The notes below the pieces were generated by a model. The model ran no database searches. It saw only the letters and a list, made by a program, of their open reading frames with translations, and had not been told where the DNA came from. A stretch of DNA of 64,000 nt from Gibbula magus. Its lineage: Eukaryota > Mollusca > Gastropoda > Trochida > Trochidae. This document shows positions 26,088-39,973 of this stretch, in pieces. Every line of letters starts with the position of its first letter. Position 1 is the stretch's first letter. The translations under genes were made by a program, and so were the position numbers. The DNA lies in NCBI GenBank assembly GCA_936450465.1, contig OW388293.1, forward strand, positions 30,819,860 to 30,883,859, written 5' to 3'.

Positions 26088-27530
26088 CTGCAACAGAAAC
26101 AAGAGTCAGATTATGAGCAATAAGTAGCTTTGCTAAATTGCCAATGCAAGCATACAGAAGTATAGTTGTCACTTGCACATGTACATGAGAAGCATGTTAA
26201 CGGTAAGCATTGTATTTCTATAAAAGAAGAAGTCAAGGATGAAAATTTAATGTCACTCTGGGTAATATTTTTAAAGAGATGTGTTTTCAAATTTGCTTTG
26301 AAACATTTCAAACAATAATTTTAAATAAACATTGCATTTTGGATTGACACAGTACAATTGATTCTAAAGATTTTGTGAAACTATTGTCTAGGATTTGACC
26401 ACTTCCAGACAAACACATGAGCACTAACAAATAACAAGGCATTTTGGATTATCAATGACCACATGGATTCAAATGTTGTTTTCAAACTTTTCTTTCCTCG
26501 AAAACAAGTTCACAAGTCACGGTTACAATGTTCCATGAAGGACATGGAAGCAAGTGAAACTAAATAAGAGCTTATTAATTAGCTCCTTTGCACTGATATA
26601 AAGCAACAAAAATGGATAACAATTCAAACCAGTTTAAGTTGTTTAGAACATTAGAATTCAAACTATTCAGAAGCTGTTGTCTGATTTTATGTTGATAGAT
26701 TAGATGGACATTCCATATTTACATTTCATACGTTTATATCTTGTTTTCATGGATATGATTAACCAAAATTAATCTAATACACAAATCTGATTCAAGTTAC
26801 TACAAGTTTCTGAAACGAACTTCAAGTTTCAAGTTCATTTGGAACCCTTTGTAATAAATGTATCAAAATTATTAGCCAATGAATGCAACAATATTCAGGA
26901 ATCTACACCAAACAAAGCAAAAAGGTTACTTATGACCTCAAATCATAAATATTTGCACAAACATATCCCCTAATACATAATTCCCATGTCTTGCCATATG
27001 AGGAAAATAACATGGTACAATAAAGGGAATATGGAATATCGTTCCGTGATGATAGTCCCCAAGGGTTGTCTCGCAACAGGAAGCGATCAGCTTCTGGCTT
27101 TATCAATACACATCATTGGGGCAGACTCGCGACTCAACGATGATAAAAACATTAAAGAGGAAATGAAACGATATTGCCTTTCCCATGGAGACGTCTGTTT
27201 AGAAACAGGCTATCAGAATGGACACATTGCTTTATTGTTGTGTTCGAGTTTGTCCCTGGTGAAATAGGAAGTGTCAAACCATTTTACATCTAACAAGGAA
27301 GACTTAGTGAATATTAATTCTTCTAATAAGTGACCTTGACCTCTGCATGCATGTAATAAGCAATAAGCATAAGCAATGTAAGCATGTTTCCGCAACAGTA
27401 TGTTCCAAAATGCTTGATTTATTTCATTTAGCTCCCAATTATTCTAATTGCAAGTTAATTGTGAAAGAAATTTGTAGACAATGTTAGATGACATCTGTGA
27501 TAAACATCCCTCCTCCTTAGAAACTTTTGT

Positions 27531-27546
27531 CCCCCCCCCCCCCCCT
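27531..27546 (+). repeat. C homopolymer run
   Basis: About 16 C in a row, length uncertain in sequencing. Confidence 0.9.
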
Positions 27547-28059
27547 TTAATGCGCAAAACAGCTATATTTACCTGGCAGTGATAAATACCAGCGCCTCTT
27601 CTAATAAAACTGTAAATTATTAACATTGCAGTTTTAGAAACAGAATTTCAACTCTTTAGCTGTTGAATTCATTGGTGCAAAATCAATCTGAGCTTCCATT
27701 ACAAGATAACACATTAACACAGTGAATAACCTGGAATCGGCAACTGACTAGAAAGGTTATCAAGGACCATATAGGGACCCGAAGGAAATGTGTTAAAGCT
27801 ATCAAGTGAATTTCAAGTATAACTTCAGTATAAGCGTGTGAGGTCTCATTTGTACTAAGATTTACAAAGCATACTTGGGGTAACTCTTGAAATCACAGTT
27901 TAAATTGATCTCTGTAACAGTTTAGTACTTCATACAGATGAAATGAAGAATGTTTTTCACAGTTGAGGTACACAATTTGCAACATTAGTGTACAATCATA
28001 TGTTAGGACTGTCATGTTAACAAAATATTCCAAAACTGCACAAGTAGGCAGCCCTGCAT

Positions 28060-28116
28060 CATTTCAATACCATTTCAATACCATTTCAATATCATTTCAA
28101 TATCATTTCAATATCA
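28060..28116 (+). repeat. 12-bp tandem repeat
   Basis: About five units of catttcaatacc or catttcaatatc. Confidence 0.85.
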
Positions 28117-29085
28117 TGTTTACAAATTTCATGTAAATTTCAAGCCTAGTTTCAGCCCTGTGTGAGGTCCCATCTGTATTCAAGATTAGTACTCATGCTC
28201 TCTTTCAGACACGTTTAACTCCCGACATCATGTCAGACGTTTTCGTCAATTTCAGACGACACCAGGTAGGTACATCACGAGATTGACAGCTGACAAGCAT
28301 CTGGTGCTACACTTGCAATCTGTGCATGCTCTATCAGTTTCGTAACACAAAAAATAAACGTGGGATATCTAAAGATACGCCTACCTACATCTGTTAAAAC
28401 TATTGATGATGGATATTGTGCTTTACAGCGACTGACTTCCAGCATATTGCTTCTATTTTGAAACTTTTCTTTTCTCTCAACAGTATCTTTTGGATCTTTC
28501 CAAATATCATGTTTACATTAAAAGTGGAAGAGAAAGTTGACCTGTACCATAGTGTAAGTGGTTGGTAGTTGCGCTTTTCAAAAAATCTTGGAACTGATCT
28601 CTCATGTTTCAATGTGACACAAATTATTTGTTAGTTTGCTCATCTGCACCAAATTGCTGTGGAAATATTAAGATATCTTTTGATGCCTCAAAGAATAAAA
28701 GAAACATGTTTTATAATCTCTGCAATGGCAGTGATAGAAAATGTCAGTGGTTAGGTGGACATTAACCCTTACCTTTGATTTTAAGTATTCAAGAAATCAT
28801 TGTAGTTTGTGAACAGAATTTGCCATGTTATCATTATTTGGACCATGAAGAAAAACAAGCAAGTTTTCTATCACTGCATTGGGACATTACCATCACTTGG
28901 CCCAACCAGGCTTCCTCGTATTACGACCTGCTCAGAGCCATGACATGGACCAAACCCTTTGCTGCAAAGGCAATCATGCCATCCATGGCCAACAAACCAA
29001 CGTCTGAGCTCACGGCTTGATGGCAAGCACCATTGTCTTTGTGAATAATGGAAGCAGTTTGAATTTCATTGAATGCTGAACTCAC

Positions 29086-29246
29086 CCATTTGTTTTTCTA
29101 CTTCAGCAGCTTCATCGGGTGTGGCTCTGGGTATAACTCCAGGGTCGCTGAAGCTAGTTCTGAAGAGTGTGGCCATCACAAATATAAAGAGTGCTGCTCC
29201 TATAGCCGGTATCGCTGGTGTCACATGAAGGGCCAGGTACACACAG
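29086..29246 (-). CDS. ZDHHC14: ZDHHC14-like exon 2 (TM2, DPG motif)
   Basis: A 161-nt exon with acceptor TTACAG|C and donor G|GTGAGT. Its first base completes Asp75 (GA+C) and its last base opens codon 129. It encodes [17 protein letters not shown], then hydrophobic TM2 ([11 protein letters not shown]), then [20 protein letters not shown]. The DPG motif just after TM2 is a hallmark of DHHC enzymes, and the whole exon aligns with human ZDHHC14 without gaps. It matches family sequence on the minus strand only. Confidence 0.97.
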
Positions 29247-30747
29247 CTGTAATCAGAAGAACACAGGAGTTAGTGACAATCTACTATTGATTGTTATTAG
29301 TGATAATCTAATATAGAATTAAAAACACTATTTTCACTCATATCATTGCAGCTAATATTGCTCCAAGGAGAGAGTCTGCATTGCCACTGTTGCCGTGCAC
29401 TGTTGTGAAACTTGCAAGGGTTGTCTGGAATAAGAGAACCATTGTTGATACTAAACTTAATTTCATAAGTTTCCTATCACCCAACCTTACTGCAGAACAT
29501 TTTTCTACAGCAGACAATTGGCCTCTTCATTTGGAGTCGAACATTCGGCTATCATGCTCTTGACAATCTAATAGACCTTATCATAACAAGCTGTTCTGAT
29601 GCTTGTTCCAGCGACATGTGGATTAAGTGAGTCTCCTTGGAAGTTGGATTTAAAAATTTCAGCAAATAGAAGATATAACTCCATACTGATATTATGTACA
29701 GTCATTGGTTTACATGTCATGCTATCACAAATCAGTTCATAAAATAAATAGATTTAATAAACCTTCTTAAACTTTCAGATAGTGACAGGAAGGTGTGTCC
29801 AGGTACCAACACAAAGGATCTAAGAGCTGACCTCCATATACTAGTCGCTGATTGACTCCTACATTGAAGTCTACAAGAAGATTTATATTTCAGCAAGATC
29901 CTGTATTCACAGTAATCAAGTGAAAATGAAACTTTAATCAGCACTGAAGAGGTGCTTCAGGTACCATTGTTATACAGAGGATTCTAAGGGGTAAAAGTCC
30001 ATTAATTATCTAAGTGGGAGTTGAGTAGAGTTTTCTCAGAGTCACTTGGAAATTTCGACACCCACTCCCTTTTGGTTCAACTTCATCAACAGAAAGAAGT
30101 CAGGTTGATTATACATCAGTCTGTCCATCAGAGGCGTAATGTGAATTGAAGATGTTTGAAAGGCTTTTGGAAGATGTCTGTTTACAAACATAACAAGTTA
30201 ATTGTTGTTATTTAGTATTTACCATAATGAATGTGTACCTGGTGTAGCCATAGTTTCATGTACATAGACCATTCTGTGTTTACAGGTACCAACACAAAGG
30301 TAAGATCTCATTAAAGAAAGGAAGGCTATAAATACTACAGCTGAGAGTGGAGAGAGAGTTTTCCAAATTGAATGGACTTCTTGACACCCACACGTTCTAC
30401 TTAAAACTCCATCAGCGGAGAGCTCTTAGTCAGTTACTGTGTACACTCATCAAGCTGAGCTGTGTATTATCACCTTGATGGGAGTTGAAGATCTTGGCAT
30501 TGCATTTAGAACATGCTTGTTTATCTTACCGTAACTTATCTCCATGCATCACAGATAAACAAACAAATAATAAACTTGGTAAGTTAAACGAAACAGACAA
30601 TCTCTCTCTACGAGTCGATGAATCTAAATTAAACAACAATACATCTTTTAGGAAGGAAGTTATTAACAAATTTTCTCATAACAGGTAAATGACTATTATC
30701 ATGCATACAGATTATATGATTACTTAACGTCTTTTATGTATTCTCAG

Positions 30748-31067
30748 ACAACTTATCTATAGCTATTGACAATCCAGACTTACCTGGACAGACAGACAAC
30801 TTATCTATAGCTATTGACAATCCAGAATTACCTGGACAGACAGACAACCTATCTATAGCTATTGACAATCCAGAATTACCTGGACAGACAGACAACTTAT
30901 CTATAGCTATTGACAATCCAGAATTACCTGGACAGACAGACAAGTTATCTATAGCTATTGACAATCCAGAATTACCTGGACAGACAGACAAGTTATCTAT
31001 AGCTATTGACAATCCAGAATTACCTGGACAGATAGACAGCCTATCTAGCTCTATTGACTATCCATAA
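30748..31067 (+). repeat. 48-bp minisatellite
   Basis: Six full units plus a diverged partial seventh. Units read acaacttatctatagctatt, then gacaatccagaattacctgg, then acagacag. The period is a multiple of three and leaves open frames on both strands. Begins exactly after a TATTCTCAG acceptor-like sequence. Intron 1 of the ZDHHC14-like gene. Confidence 0.95.
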
Positions 31068-32569
31068 TCACACTGTACAGTTATCAGTCCTGTAGATTGG
31101 CCACTCACTGTTCAGCAGGTACAGTGTTATTAACATCATTATGGGATGTACTCATATTTCCTTGAGGGATTTGGTTATCATACTGTGGTTGAATGTCCAG
31201 TTCCTCAACACTCAAATACTCTTCACCATCTTTCTTCAATTTCCTGAGTCATAGTTTAAGTAAATGACTGGAACCGCCACATCACATGGAGGTTTTTAAA
31301 AATATTATCAAACACACATTTTGTAAATATCCATCAACTACCTGAAAGGGTTAAGATGCTAGTTTCTAATCTTATCAGTGTAACCTAAATACCATGTAGT
31401 TATTTTAGAGTTTCATCAGTGTTTTGTCCATATCACAACCAAATAAACTATGTTTTGGACAATCAAAAAGACTATTCATCAATATTTTCAATACTATAAC
31501 CAGTTCTTGTCTCTCAAAGTTTTATGACATTTCATTTTCCCCATGTCCTACTTCCAACATGTACAAGAGAGATGAGCTAGGGCCAGTGAGATAAGTCTCA
31601 TCAATGGTATTGATGACAGAACCAACCTATCCCGAGGATCAATAGTACTGACGTCACCGCCAACCCTCAGCTCTAGCATTCGTCTCCTCAAATTAGTTTT
31701 GAACCTGTGTCATCGTACTCCTCCTACAAAATGATTTTATTATCTCCCATCTGAGAATCTCATTTTTTGCCCTAATAACAAGTTTATTAACAACTTGTAT
31801 GACGTAACATGATGCAGAACTCTTTGATAATTACAAGTATCATATTACGATCAGTTTTTAAAGGAACTTTTCATCAATATTTGTTACATTGCGATCAGTT
31901 TGGATACATATTCTAAAAAAATTATCCGTCACACCCTTTTTATGAAATTACTCCATTAATAATATCATTAAATTTTATATGATAAAGAAATACCAAAACC
32001 ATAAAAGCCCCTATTAGTATTATTTTTATCTCCCTTCAATCAAAATCTTCATTTTCATCGTTATTAAAAATTTTCAGTTAATCTGACCCCTTGCTGACTT
32101 CTCAGACTCCAGTAAATACCAATCACAGTGTTCCCTGATAACTGTTGACAAGGCTTTCCGGAAAATATTTGATATTATCGGCCCTTTGAAACAACCCTTT
32201 CTTGATGTGCACACTCCAATACAAATCCAAGCATGTTGAGCACTCTACTCAACACAGTATTTCCTCTCTCACCTAATAACAAAATGCCACATAAATTTCA
32301 TCCTCATCCCTCAACATCCTGTGGGGTAATCAAGTGAGGAACATTAACATTACCAATTTGAAATTTAATTACCAACATGCACCATCATTAAACTCGTTGT
32401 GAACTCTAAACTCTGTGCCATCATTGGAGGATCCTCGGAAACTCATCTCTTCTCTCATTCCTTCTAACTATGAAAACCTCATATTTCTGAGTTTCAAGTT
32501 GATATTAAACTTCATGCACCAAAATCATAACTAGTTCCGAACCCTCTTCGATATCACCACATCCTCTGG

Positions 32570-32900
32570 AAGAAATATTACACATTTGAAACATCACAAT
32601 CATCAGCATGTACACTAAATAATTAACTAGTTTTGAATTCATCACACTTTGCCATTGTCCTCTAAAACTGTAAAATATCTCTTTACAAATTCAACTAGAT
32701 TTCAACCTTTCTCTTTATGAACCAAAATCATAACTAGTTCTATAGCTGAAAGCTCCATTCTCTTAAACATTACCATCGCCACCTGAAGAAATATTACAAA
32801 TTTGAAACATGGAACCATCAGCATGTACACTAAATATCTAACTAGTTTCGACTTAATCAATCTTTGCCATTATCCTCTAAAACCTGAAAATATATTTATC
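32570..32900 (+). repeat. Diverged tandem duplication, period about 215 bp
   Basis: 'agaaatattacacatttgaa' with 'catcagcatgtacactaaat' near 32570-32620 recurs near 32783-32840, followed by 'tttgccatt' and 'cctctaaaac' in both. Confidence 0.7.
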
Positions 32901-34319
32901 AATATACAATATATGTACCATATGTTAACCTATTGTGAACCTCCTCTGAGCTTAATGCTCTGCAACATCTCCTATCACTTCCAACTGTGGAATCTCCATT
33001 ATCACACTAGTGCTGATATAAGGTCACTCCAACCTCATCTCTCAACCTGGGCTATTTTCATTTGCATACTTCACTCGATGATCTTTATGATACAACGATT
33101 TCTTCTTTATAGCAAGCCTTATCATCCTCAACATAGTTATGAATGGGAAAAGAATTACGAATTTATGGATTATGGTTAATCGAGAGATTCTGTTTGCTAT
33201 AAAAGTTACACCAGATTCAACCTGGTCTGATTCTTCGACTGCAACAACAAAACATAGTTTGCACCATTATTGTGACCATAAAAGAATGAAATATTAATCT
33301 TGTATATTGCTACAATTTCTGATTCTTTTGTTCATACAGTTCCTTTACAATGTTACAAGACTTGCTGGAAGTTCTACCTGCACAGAAAACTTAAGTTGCG
33401 CAGTGAATACTAAATCACACCATGGCTCTGAGATTTGACGAAAAGAAGAAATTTAGACAAATGTCAGTAATATTACTTACTATTGCTATGAGAAACCTTT
33501 CAGCTGAACAGAAACATGCTGCAAGACTTTCAGAAAGTGAAACTTTCAACAAATATGTTTAGGATTACAAAAGAGTCTAAATTTTTAATTAAATTTAGTT
33601 ATCAACATGACGGAACATATTTTCCCAATAAATTTATACAAAATCGCATGCATTTTGAGATAGAAAACTAGAGTGAGAGCAATCACAGGAATAATTGCAG
33701 CACAAGGATTATTCAATATGGGCAAATACCAATCTCAGCCTATATCATTGATATCTGAATGAATACACATGAATGAATGAGCATGGGGTGTTTTCGTCGT
33801 TACATCCCTTTCCTTTTATATAGTAATAGGGTAGGGTCTATATAGGTATATATCTTTTAACACTGTTTCTAAGCGATACACGCCCCTGTGTCTGAATATG
33901 CAGACAATAGTGAAATCATATCACATAGTTACAACACTATATTATAAAGCCTAAGGTGACCCTGCAATCAAATAATCAATAATAAAGGTTAACATGTAGG
34001 CCCTCCCACACACCTAGACTGACACTGCCTGTATTATTCATCATGAACTGCCTTCAGTAACACACATTTCTGTGTATACATATTTGTGAGTGTTACCTCT
34101 GTTATATTGTTACTAAAGATCTGCTTCTTAATTGCACTACCTTCAAGATTAACACATTTTGTCATACACACTGCCAGGTAATTTTAACCCCATCTATAAT
34201 CAACACCATTTCACTGCGCCATTCTAAACAGCCTGATGTCCGATAAATTTTTGGAAACACTGGGATAAACGCTTGAAGCAGTACTATTCAGTTTTGACTG
34301 GTCACATGGGTAGAATAAT

Positions 34320-34660
34320 TGATGTTATTACTCGCCCGTGTAAGATACTGCAGTGTAATATTTATACGGCAATATTAAACTAGTGTAATACCGCCGCGTG
34401 TATGACGTCACAATAGTTTGCGGTTATGACGTCACAATTGGAGTAACGTCGTCACAATGGCACAGGGCTTGCGGGAATCATAGTTTCAGAGCCATGTCGG
34501 CTATTTCGCTGGATTATTGGTGGGCGAGTAATAAACAGAATACTAAACTCCCTTCTATTTAATACCATTTTTATTAAACTCGTGAATGATTGGTATCAAA
34601 CTCGCTTTCGCTCGTTTTATACAAAATCATTAACCCGTTTAATAAAAATAGAGCCATGGC
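34320..34660 (+). mobile_element. Fold-back element with two CRE palindromes, copy E4
   Basis: Contains TGACGTCA at 34403-34410 and 34427-34434, 'gaatactaaactccctt', and a hairpin 'tttttattaaactcgtgaat' / 'cattaacccgtttaataaaa' around 'actcgctttcgctcg'. A fragment of the same type (reverse strand) lies at 37016-37052, directly against a pearl-like element. Confidence 0.7.
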
Positions 34661-34995
34661 CTCTGTAGCTCATCAGGAGATAATAAGTGGGGTATATTAT
34701 GGAGTGGACTTTATAGCAATGGTCAGATAATGGAATGTAGTAATAAGAATCTAGGTAGTGAAACAATTAAAGCAGTTTAAAAATATTTTGTTACCATAAC
34801 TTTGCCAATCTGCTATATATATGTGTTGAAAGAGCAACACAAAGCTTGGAAATAAATTGCTGGTATCAAACATATAATAATGTGGTGGAGAGATCATACT
34901 ATTTTTTAAGATCGTACACACATTATATAATAATGAATATACCGGGTACAATTCTTTGCATACAATTCACCACTGTAAGCTATTGCAATAATGGC

Positions 34996-35050
34996 CTGGG
35001 GCTGTAGAAGAAAATGAAAAAAAACTCTTTAGGTCATGACCCCTGCTAAT
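34996..35050 (+). mobile_element. Fragment of the 36335-37015 repeat unit
   Basis: The phrase agaagaaaatgaaaaaaa, followed by ttaggtcatgacccctg, matches the unit boundary of the element at 36335. A single partial unit, 1.3 kb away. Confidence 0.5.
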
Positions 35051-35194
35051 TATTATCAAAATTGGTTACACATAAATCAACATTCTTTATGAATATCATA
35101 CACCTTTGCATTATATTGTTTTAATTCTTAATTGCATTATGGCAATACCAACATTTATTACATAATGAATAGGAGCCTCAGTTTTTGAAAATCC

Positions 35195-35325
35195 CATTTC
35201 TCATAGGCTCCATTTCAATACTTAATAAATTGGTGAATTTTTTTTAGTAAATTCTTTTTCACCATTTCTTATAGGCTCCTTTTCAATATTTGATAAAATG
35301 GTGATATTCTATGAATAAATTCTTT
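35195..35325 (+). repeat. Tandem duplication of about 80 bp
   Basis: Two copies share 'ataggctccatttcaatac', 'aaattggtga' and 'aaattctttttca'. Confidence 0.65.
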
Positions 35326-36334
35326 TTCAGAGTCAGTGGAAGACTAAAGCAGTCTCACGCACAGTCTATGATAACACAGTGCTGCACAGTAGTTTGAAGT
35401 AACCTGAAACCTCTGTGTAACTATCAGTTTTCATTCTTCTGCCAGGAAGAGGTCAACACAATGCAATTACATAACATGCAGACACTGGACTCACAGCCAG
35501 TAAAATTTATATGTTAGATGCAGTTTTTCCTACAATTAATTATTTTTCTGTACTGGAGAAGATGATGAAAATAGGTGTGATGTCACAATCTCATATAGCT
35601 ACTTCTTTTATAGTCCTATGTTATCACCAGTCATCACTAGTCATATTCAATTCACATATCTCATGTAAAATGAAAAAATTTAATTCCTCTTCAAGTTATT
35701 CCTTCAAAGGGTATTCAATAGTTCTCATTTCAAATAGATTCACATTAAACATGTCCATGATGTAGACATCTATCTCAATTCTTGTTCCTATTGAATAAAA
35801 TTAACTGCAAAGTTAATAGAAAACTAAATCAGTTATAAAGTATAAGATATGATATAAATAAGGTATACCAAATTGACTCGTACTGGAAATTCTCATTAAT
35901 TAATTAATTAATTCTCCAAATAATTACACAATATCATGAGACATTAAAAAACTCCATTATTTACTCTTAAATTACAAAGAACATAATATTAGATTTAATA
36001 AAAGATTCTGTATTAAGTCTTTAGAATACTTTTAGACTTGTGTACCTTTATCAGCAAATTCACTTGCAAAATACAAATAATTACTCATATGTGAAATGTG
36101 AGACAAAGATAAAATATGACTTATAATATTTGTTAGACTTCCAATTCTAAGTTTTTAATTCTAAATATCTCTTTTTCATCAGACATATTATATTCTCAAA
36201 GCACATGTTAGAACTCTCACATCAGAAAGATGAAATGCCTTTAACTCAGCTGTTTTCTTTAAAATTACCTCCCTTACCTACTAACTGATTGAAGTGCACA
36301 TATAATCTCAGAAAGATGCTGTAAACTGAAATAG

Positions 36335-37015
36335 GCTTTTAGGTTATGATCCCTGTGACCCATATTTGGGGTCACAGACTCACCAAATTTACAATTTAGA
36401 ATCCCTTACAGCCAAAGAGTCTGTACATAAAATTTCAACTCGCTAGAGCCATTGGGACTGGAGATGAAGATGAAAATAGCATTTTAGGTCATTGCCTCTG
36501 TGACCCAATATTTGGGGTCTCACTGTCATCAAATTTACAATTTAGAATCCCCTTCAGTCAAGGAGTATGTACATACAATTTCAGCTCTCTACGTTCATTG
36601 GGACTGGAGAAGAAGATGAAAATAGTGTTTTTTAGGTAATGACCCCTGTGAGCCACACTTGGGGTCACAGGGTCACCAAATCTACAATTTAGAATCCCTT
36701 TCAGCCAAGGAGTCTGTACATAAAATTTCAGCTCTCTGGAGTCATTGGTTCTGGAGAAGAAGATGAAAATAGCTTTTAAGGTTATGACCCCTGTGACCCA
36801 CATTTGGGGTCACAGGGTCACCAAATTTACAATTTAGTATCCCCTTCAGCCAAGGAGTCTGTACATTAAATTTCAGCTCTCTGGAGTCATTGGTTCTGGA
36901 GAAGAAGTCGAAAAAGCGAAAAGTTTACGGACGGACAGACGGACGGACGGACGGACGGACGGACGCCATCCCATGCCATAAGCCCATCGGGCCTTTCAGG
37001 CCAGATGAGCTAAAA
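36335..37015 (+). mobile_element. Pearl-like element, second family, with (GGAC)n
   Basis: Four tandem units of about 145 bp begin near 36341, 36484, 36628 and 36775. Each contains 'tgacccctgtgacccacat'-type and 'ggttctggagaagaagatg'-type phrases. They are followed by a GGAC run (36930-36964) and an end with inverted GGGCC/GGCC segments (to about 37010). The ACGG-type microsatellite beside a tandem core is the pearl hallmark. Confidence 0.75.
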
Positions 37016-39973
37016 ATGGTATTAAATAGAAGGTCGTTTAGTATCCTCTATTGCTCTTGACTTATCAATCAGATATTTAAATCGAGTTGTAGATATGATC
37101 TTGTATCTGTGGTATCCCAGTACTATAGCCATTCAGACAAGTCATTAAGAGCACTAGCCCATACACATTTCAGCTGCCGGTATTCAAATACATCTACATC
37201 CCAATAACATCTTTTTTAGCTTGTCCTACCAGTACCACTCATTATATTTACTAGCCCATCATCTCTTCTACTTCACATGGGCTACAAGACTAGTGCTGAT
37301 TTCTTACAATGCAGTGTTTATTGTTTACCTCGTCAACAGAAAAGATCATTTGCGATTACTCTTGGCCAAATAAACATTGTCTCGTTGCAGTCTGACGAGT
37401 CAAGGTATGATCGAAGACAACAAGTGTATTCTTGCGCATGAGACAAAGTAAACAGAGCACTGTAATGACTGTATAACCAAAATACCATCTATGATTTTCC
37501 ACAGTAGCCAATCGGATATGACTATTTCGCAATGTTATGGTAGACTATAAACATTGCCTTGTTGCAGTTTAACAACTCAAGATATAATCGAAGACTGTAA
37601 GGAAAAGAACAATTGCTCATGGTCAACTTTTTTACATATTTCAAAAATAAAATTTGATCACAAGACGAAACAACAGGTGTTGTAACTTAATTTCCAACCC
37701 TACAAAATTGAACAAAATCATTCAAGACAGTAATATCAAAAGGCAAACCAAGGGAAATTAGTCATGGCTGTCTGAAAACACTGACTTCCACATTGTACCC
37801 TGATATGGCAATCTCTGTAATTCATAAGGTGATCTTAAGTTGTTCACAACCACATTACAATATTTTACAGGTCAAGAACAAATCCAATTATCGATACAAA
37901 AGGTCAACACAAGGAAGATAACTCCCGTCCCTCCCACACAACAACATTGACATTGTCCATATTACCTGATCTCCTTGCAGATCGATAAGTCAAGAACAAA
38001 TCAATTATTCATCCCTGTGTAACCTAGTGAAAGGGGCCTACCAATGGACATTATCAGCTTTCTTCTGCGTCATTTTGCTTTTGGCAATCTCTCGGTTAGA
38101 CAATAGGACTTGTTTATGGAGATAGTCATGGATGGAGAACATGGTTTTACAGAACACTTGAGGAAGTTTGACCATAGATCATTGAAGTATCACACTGATA
38201 AGAAGAAATTTAAAGTAATTACAATTTCTTATTATTATTCCCAGATTTTCCTTCAAATCAATTTTACTGTGGCAAAGAGACCCCTTGAAATTATTCCTTC
38301 AAAGTCGAATTAAATAGGTCAAACATTGATAATATATAGTACCTATAAATTTTAACCTGTTCAATAATTCTGGAGAGTAATTAACCTTATGCTTTCAAGA
38401 AAATAAACATGTATCAGGATAGGTATCATTTCACTCTGATTAAAATCATCAAAGAACAAAGGTTATAAAATGTTGTCTCTTCTGTGATACAAATCTGTTG
38501 GATGGTTACCTGTCTACAAGGTCTTTCATGTGGCTGTATCCATTTTTATAAAACTTGGACAAGATCTAGGGTTCCTCAAACTTCACCGAATGTTCTTCAG
38601 ATAGTATGAATTGGGTGTAAAGCTACATGTAATTCAGTGCTGTGCTCCAGCCAATGCTCATAGGTTTCACTACAATGCATAATTAGTATCTCCTAAAATG
38701 GTGTTGCAGGCTTTCTTTGAGTAACAACACTAGTTGGAGTGTAAGGAAAACAAAAAGTTTTAATACGTATTATACGGTTATACCTCTCATCTCCAGAGAA
38801 AACAGCTTGAGTAACGATGGACAAGAACTCAAGTAGAGGCTGACATTGTTATCAAGCTAGTGGCACAAGACATGATTATGTAGGCTGAATATTTCCACTT
38901 GTTTGGTAACAGTGTAAGCATCAACACCGAAATATCACACTGAGATTCTTGTAGTTAAGAAGTTGTAAACCCATATTACTTGTTTCTGATGCATCAATTT
39001 GATCAAATACATTTATTTCTATTTTTTTGCATACAACTGTAGTTAAACTAGAGGAGGCACAGATGCATTCAAATATTTATCCCAATTGATTCCAGCCGGG
39101 CACAATGTCTTACAAACAAAATGCAATTCAGTGTTTACCCTGAAAGAATCATGTTTGTTAGTCCTGCGCAACTTGCAGCAGCCTATGGCTTCTCAATGAT
39201 TCATGCTTTGTACACAGAATGGTGCCGTCAAAAGCAGACTCCGCTACTTTGAATCAATTTCTATCTTCAAAAATCAATATGGCCGACATGACGACCTAGC
39301 CTCTCTCCCAATGAGGTCGTCTATTAGAGTTTTGGCAAATTATCGCCAACTGCTCAACGTCTCATGAAATTGGAATTGGGGGAATGATGCTACGATAATG
39401 TTTTGCACCACTGGTGCTTATAAAATTGGAGATAACATTTAATTCTTCATTTTCATTTTGTTCACCGCGTGATGAACTGAGATTCTAAAGCTCTACAATC
39501 AACAGTTTCCTTTCGTTTTACAAATACAACCGCTGATACTGAAATCTGATAACAAGATGAAAGTTTTCAGATGAAATGGGGTACCATGTTTGCTATGCTT
39601 TTTTGTATTTGAAAATATGATAGCAACAGATAGACGTCAGCGAAATGCAAACAATTTATAAAGACTTGAATGTTTTTATTGGATTTTTCTGAATAATTAG
39701 AAATACTAACACACCAAGAATACATATTTCTTTTAAAAATAAACACTGTTTCCTCATGCATTATTACCCTTTATCTGTGAACATTACTTTTCATTATCAG
39801 TCAAAATAAAATGTTTCTCAATTACTCAATACAATTTTCAGAAACTAAGAGCAACAAGTCATTGTGCACTGTAATATGGAGAGCTTGTTTGGTTGGAGAA
39901 GTAGGGTAGCACAATGGTACCTTACCTAGTTTATAGCATGATTGAGCTTGGACCAAGATGAAGAGTACAGAAT

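Larger units (their letters stand above)
26088..29085 (-). other. ZDHHC14-like intron 2 (3.0 kb)
   Basis: No gene was recognised. It contains a C run at 27531-27546 and a 12-bp tandem repeat at 28060-28116, and otherwise ordinary AT-rich sequence. Confidence 0.75.

Noticed and set aside
25897..26178. Reading frame beginning [19 protein letters not shown] upstream of exon 3
   Set aside because: The upstream part is intron: a TTGCAG acceptor lies at the start of the conserved sequence and exon 2 joins there in phase.
30734..31012. A 92-codon minus-strand frame of SIAIDNLSVCPGNSGL repeats
   Set aside because: Produced by the 48-bp minisatellite; no splice or start context on that strand.
32802..33179. 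125-codon plus-strand frame
   Set aside because: Starts inside a diverged tandem duplication and has no recognisable motif or splice context.
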